Shown: in pieces, positions 63,057-64,000 of the stretch
How positions within the stretch are numbered: position 1 is the first letter of the stretch
Layout of the letters: each line of letters opens with the position of its first letter
Source of the DNA: Hyphomicrobiales bacterium
Lineage (GTDB): Bacteria; Pseudomonadota; Alphaproteobacteria; Rhizobiales; Rhodobiaceae
NCBI GenBank assembly: GCA_002869065.1
Contig: PKTR01000002.1
Coordinates: forward strand, 186,001-250,000
DNA: 64,000 bases
Direction of reading: 5' to 3'
Notes under the pieces: generated by a model
What the model was told of the DNA's origin: nothing
What the model saw: only the letters and a program-made list of their open reading frames with translations
The model's database searches: none
Translations under genes and position numbers: made by a program

Positions 63057-63356
63057 TCATCCACCGTAGACATTCAGGAATTTCAGACAAATGACACGTA
63101 AGCAGGAGGCTACGTTCTTATCATTAGCGATCAGACACTGATCGACAATGCGCTCAATCAATTGCGGGACAGTTAAATCGAGATCGTCGGCCATCAGTTC
63201 GACGACATTCCAGTAGGCCCGTTCCAGGCGAATCGTCGTGCTGTGGCCATGAATCCGGAAACTGCGCTTTTCCGGCACGAACTCGCTGATCTGGTCCGTT
63301 GTGCAGGCCTGGAACATGTGATCCAGGAAGTCGTTTTTTTCGATGAAAATCGACAT
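63057..63356 (-). CDS. ribbon-helix-helix domain protein
   Basis: A 99-residue protein with a C-terminal RHH_4-type domain: FRIHGHSTTIRLERAYWNVVEL (strand and first helix, given in outline) and LTVPQLIERIVDQC (second helix). These are putative DNA-binding proteins common in Alphaproteobacteria; targets are unknown. The ATG at 63356 begins MSIFIEKNDF. It lies 101 bp upstream of the glgC start on the same strand, but whether it regulates glycogen genes cannot be told. Confidence 0.65.
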   Translation of the reverse strand: MSIFIEKNDFLDHMFQACTTDQISEFVPEKRSFRIHGHSTTIRLERAYWNVVELMADDLDLTVPQLIERIVDQCLIANDKNVASCLRVICLKFLNVYGG

Positions 63357-63525
63357 TGGCCGGTGCTGTTCCCCCACCTCACGACACTCCATCGGCGCCG
63401 TCGTCTATAATTACTACCCATGCTTCGCGGCACGAGCATAGCATCCTTCCAACAACGACAGAACGTCGAAGACGCATAGGCGCTGCCCGCTTTGGGGCGG
63501 TGCGAAGACCGGGAGGCATGCCGTA

Positions 63526-64000
63526 ATGGAATTGTTCCGCAAGACGCTCGACCCCGTCATTGCGCTGGCGGCGATCGCCGTCCTCGATATCTTCCTGTTC
63601 CTGCTGGTCGGCTCATGGACGGTCGGCGGCGGCGAGACGATGATGACCGGTCTGGCGGCGAAAGCGGTGCTCGGCGACGACATCGAACGGCTACCGTTCT
63701 GGTCGCTCGTGTTCGAACCGAACTGGGGCTACTGGAAGATCTATATCAGCCTCGGCATGCTGTTCGGCGCCTTCGTGGCGGCCGTGCTGTCGAAGGAATT
63801 CTACCTGCGCATGCCGCGCCGGCTCGGCGAATGGGTGATGATCACCATCGGTGGGCTGATGATGGGCGTCGGTATCCGGCTTGCCTTCATCTGCAACGTC
63901 TCGACCTTCTTCGGCATCACGCCGGAAATGAACATGGGCGGCTATCTGGCGATCAGCGGCATCATCGCCGGCGCCTGGGTCGGATCTCTGATCTACAAGA
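63526..64000 (+). CDS. YeeE/YedE-family sulfur transporter, partial at window edge
   Basis: The first 158 residues of a membrane protein, cut by the window end. The ATG at 63526 has GGGAGG ten bases upstream. Hydrophobic helices lie at about 11-30, 73-93, 105-125 and 137-158. The IRLAFICNVSTFFGI segment, with its cysteine, resembles the conserved cysteine helices of YeeE/YedE (DUF395) thiosulfate or sulfur-compound transporters. That would suit a sulfur oxidiser. The remainder lies outside the window. Confidence 0.7.
   Translation, partial: MELFRKTLDPVIALAAIAVLDIFLFLLVGSWTVGGGETMMTGLAAKAVLGDDIERLPFWSLVFEPNWGYWKIYISLGMLFGAFVAAVLSKEFYLRMPRRLGEWVMITIGGLMMGVGIRLAFICNVSTFFGITPEMNMGGYLAISGIIAGAWVGSLIYK

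Noticed and set aside
1-64000. CRISPR array
   Set aside because: No series of regularly spaced repeats was found, including near the Cas4-like DUF2779 gene.

Overview
The window looks like the chromosome of a GC-rich alphaproteobacterium, probably of the Hyphomicrobiales type, that oxidises reduced sulfur. The basis is a complete reverse dissimilatory sulfite reductase (dsr) cluster with a DsrL oxidoreductase, an adjacent sat gene, a beta-hydroxyaspartate (bhc) cluster of the Paracoccus type, and the style of the elongator tRNA-Met. The species cannot be named from the sequence.

Layout. (1) 1-3102: the end of a bhc glyoxylate-assimilation operon (bhcB partial, bhcA) with its divergent IclR regulator bhcR; the AT-rich space between them carries repeated TTTCA/TGAAA half-sites. 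(2) 3103-5400: a disturbed stretch with a frameshifted secreted-protein gene, a 44-bp duplicated piece of bhcR, the wreck of an AraC regulator and a DUF4336 gene. (3) 5447-20006: a genomic island of about 14.5 kb in the 3' half of a tRNA-Met gene, bounded by 47-bp direct repeats. It carries a tyrosine integrase, an AlpA-like regulator, a primase-polymerase/RepA-type helicase, a HigBA toxin-antitoxin pair and several likely defence genes: a YaaC-family protein facing a PD-(D/E)XK nuclease, a DUF2779 double nuclease, and a 1360-residue STAND-type ATPase with an N-terminal nuclease-like domain. A partial third att core just before the integrase suggests a composite of two elements. (4) 20039-23078: dsrE2, tusA and a FadL-type outer membrane protein. 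(5) 23362-41825, all on the minus strand: dsrABEFHCMKLJOP, followed by a TrpD2-like gene, a DUF302 gene, dsrN, a TauD-type dioxygenase, two translationally coupled small genes, cysG and a small membrane protein. (6) 42005-43767 and on: a TauE-type exporter, feoABC, a P-loop ATPase, metA, the mqsRA toxin-antitoxin pair and sat. (7) 51112-62955: a full glycogen cluster, glgP-glgB facing malQ-glgX-glgA-glgC. (8) The end holds a ribbon-helix-helix gene and the start of a YeeE/YedE sulfur-transport gene.

How the genes work together. Sulfane sulfur would be passed by TusA/DsrE2 and DsrEFH to DsrC, oxidised to sulfite by DsrAB (using siroheme from CysG, amidated by DsrN), with electrons leaving through DsrL and the DsrMKJOP membrane complex. 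Sulfite could leave through the TauE protein or, after APS formation by enzymes not seen here, be converted to sulfate and ATP by Sat. Glycogen would serve as carbon storage, and the bhc genes allow growth on glycolate/glyoxylate. The most promising unexplored content is the defence cargo of the island and the accessory genes at the tail of the dsr cluster.
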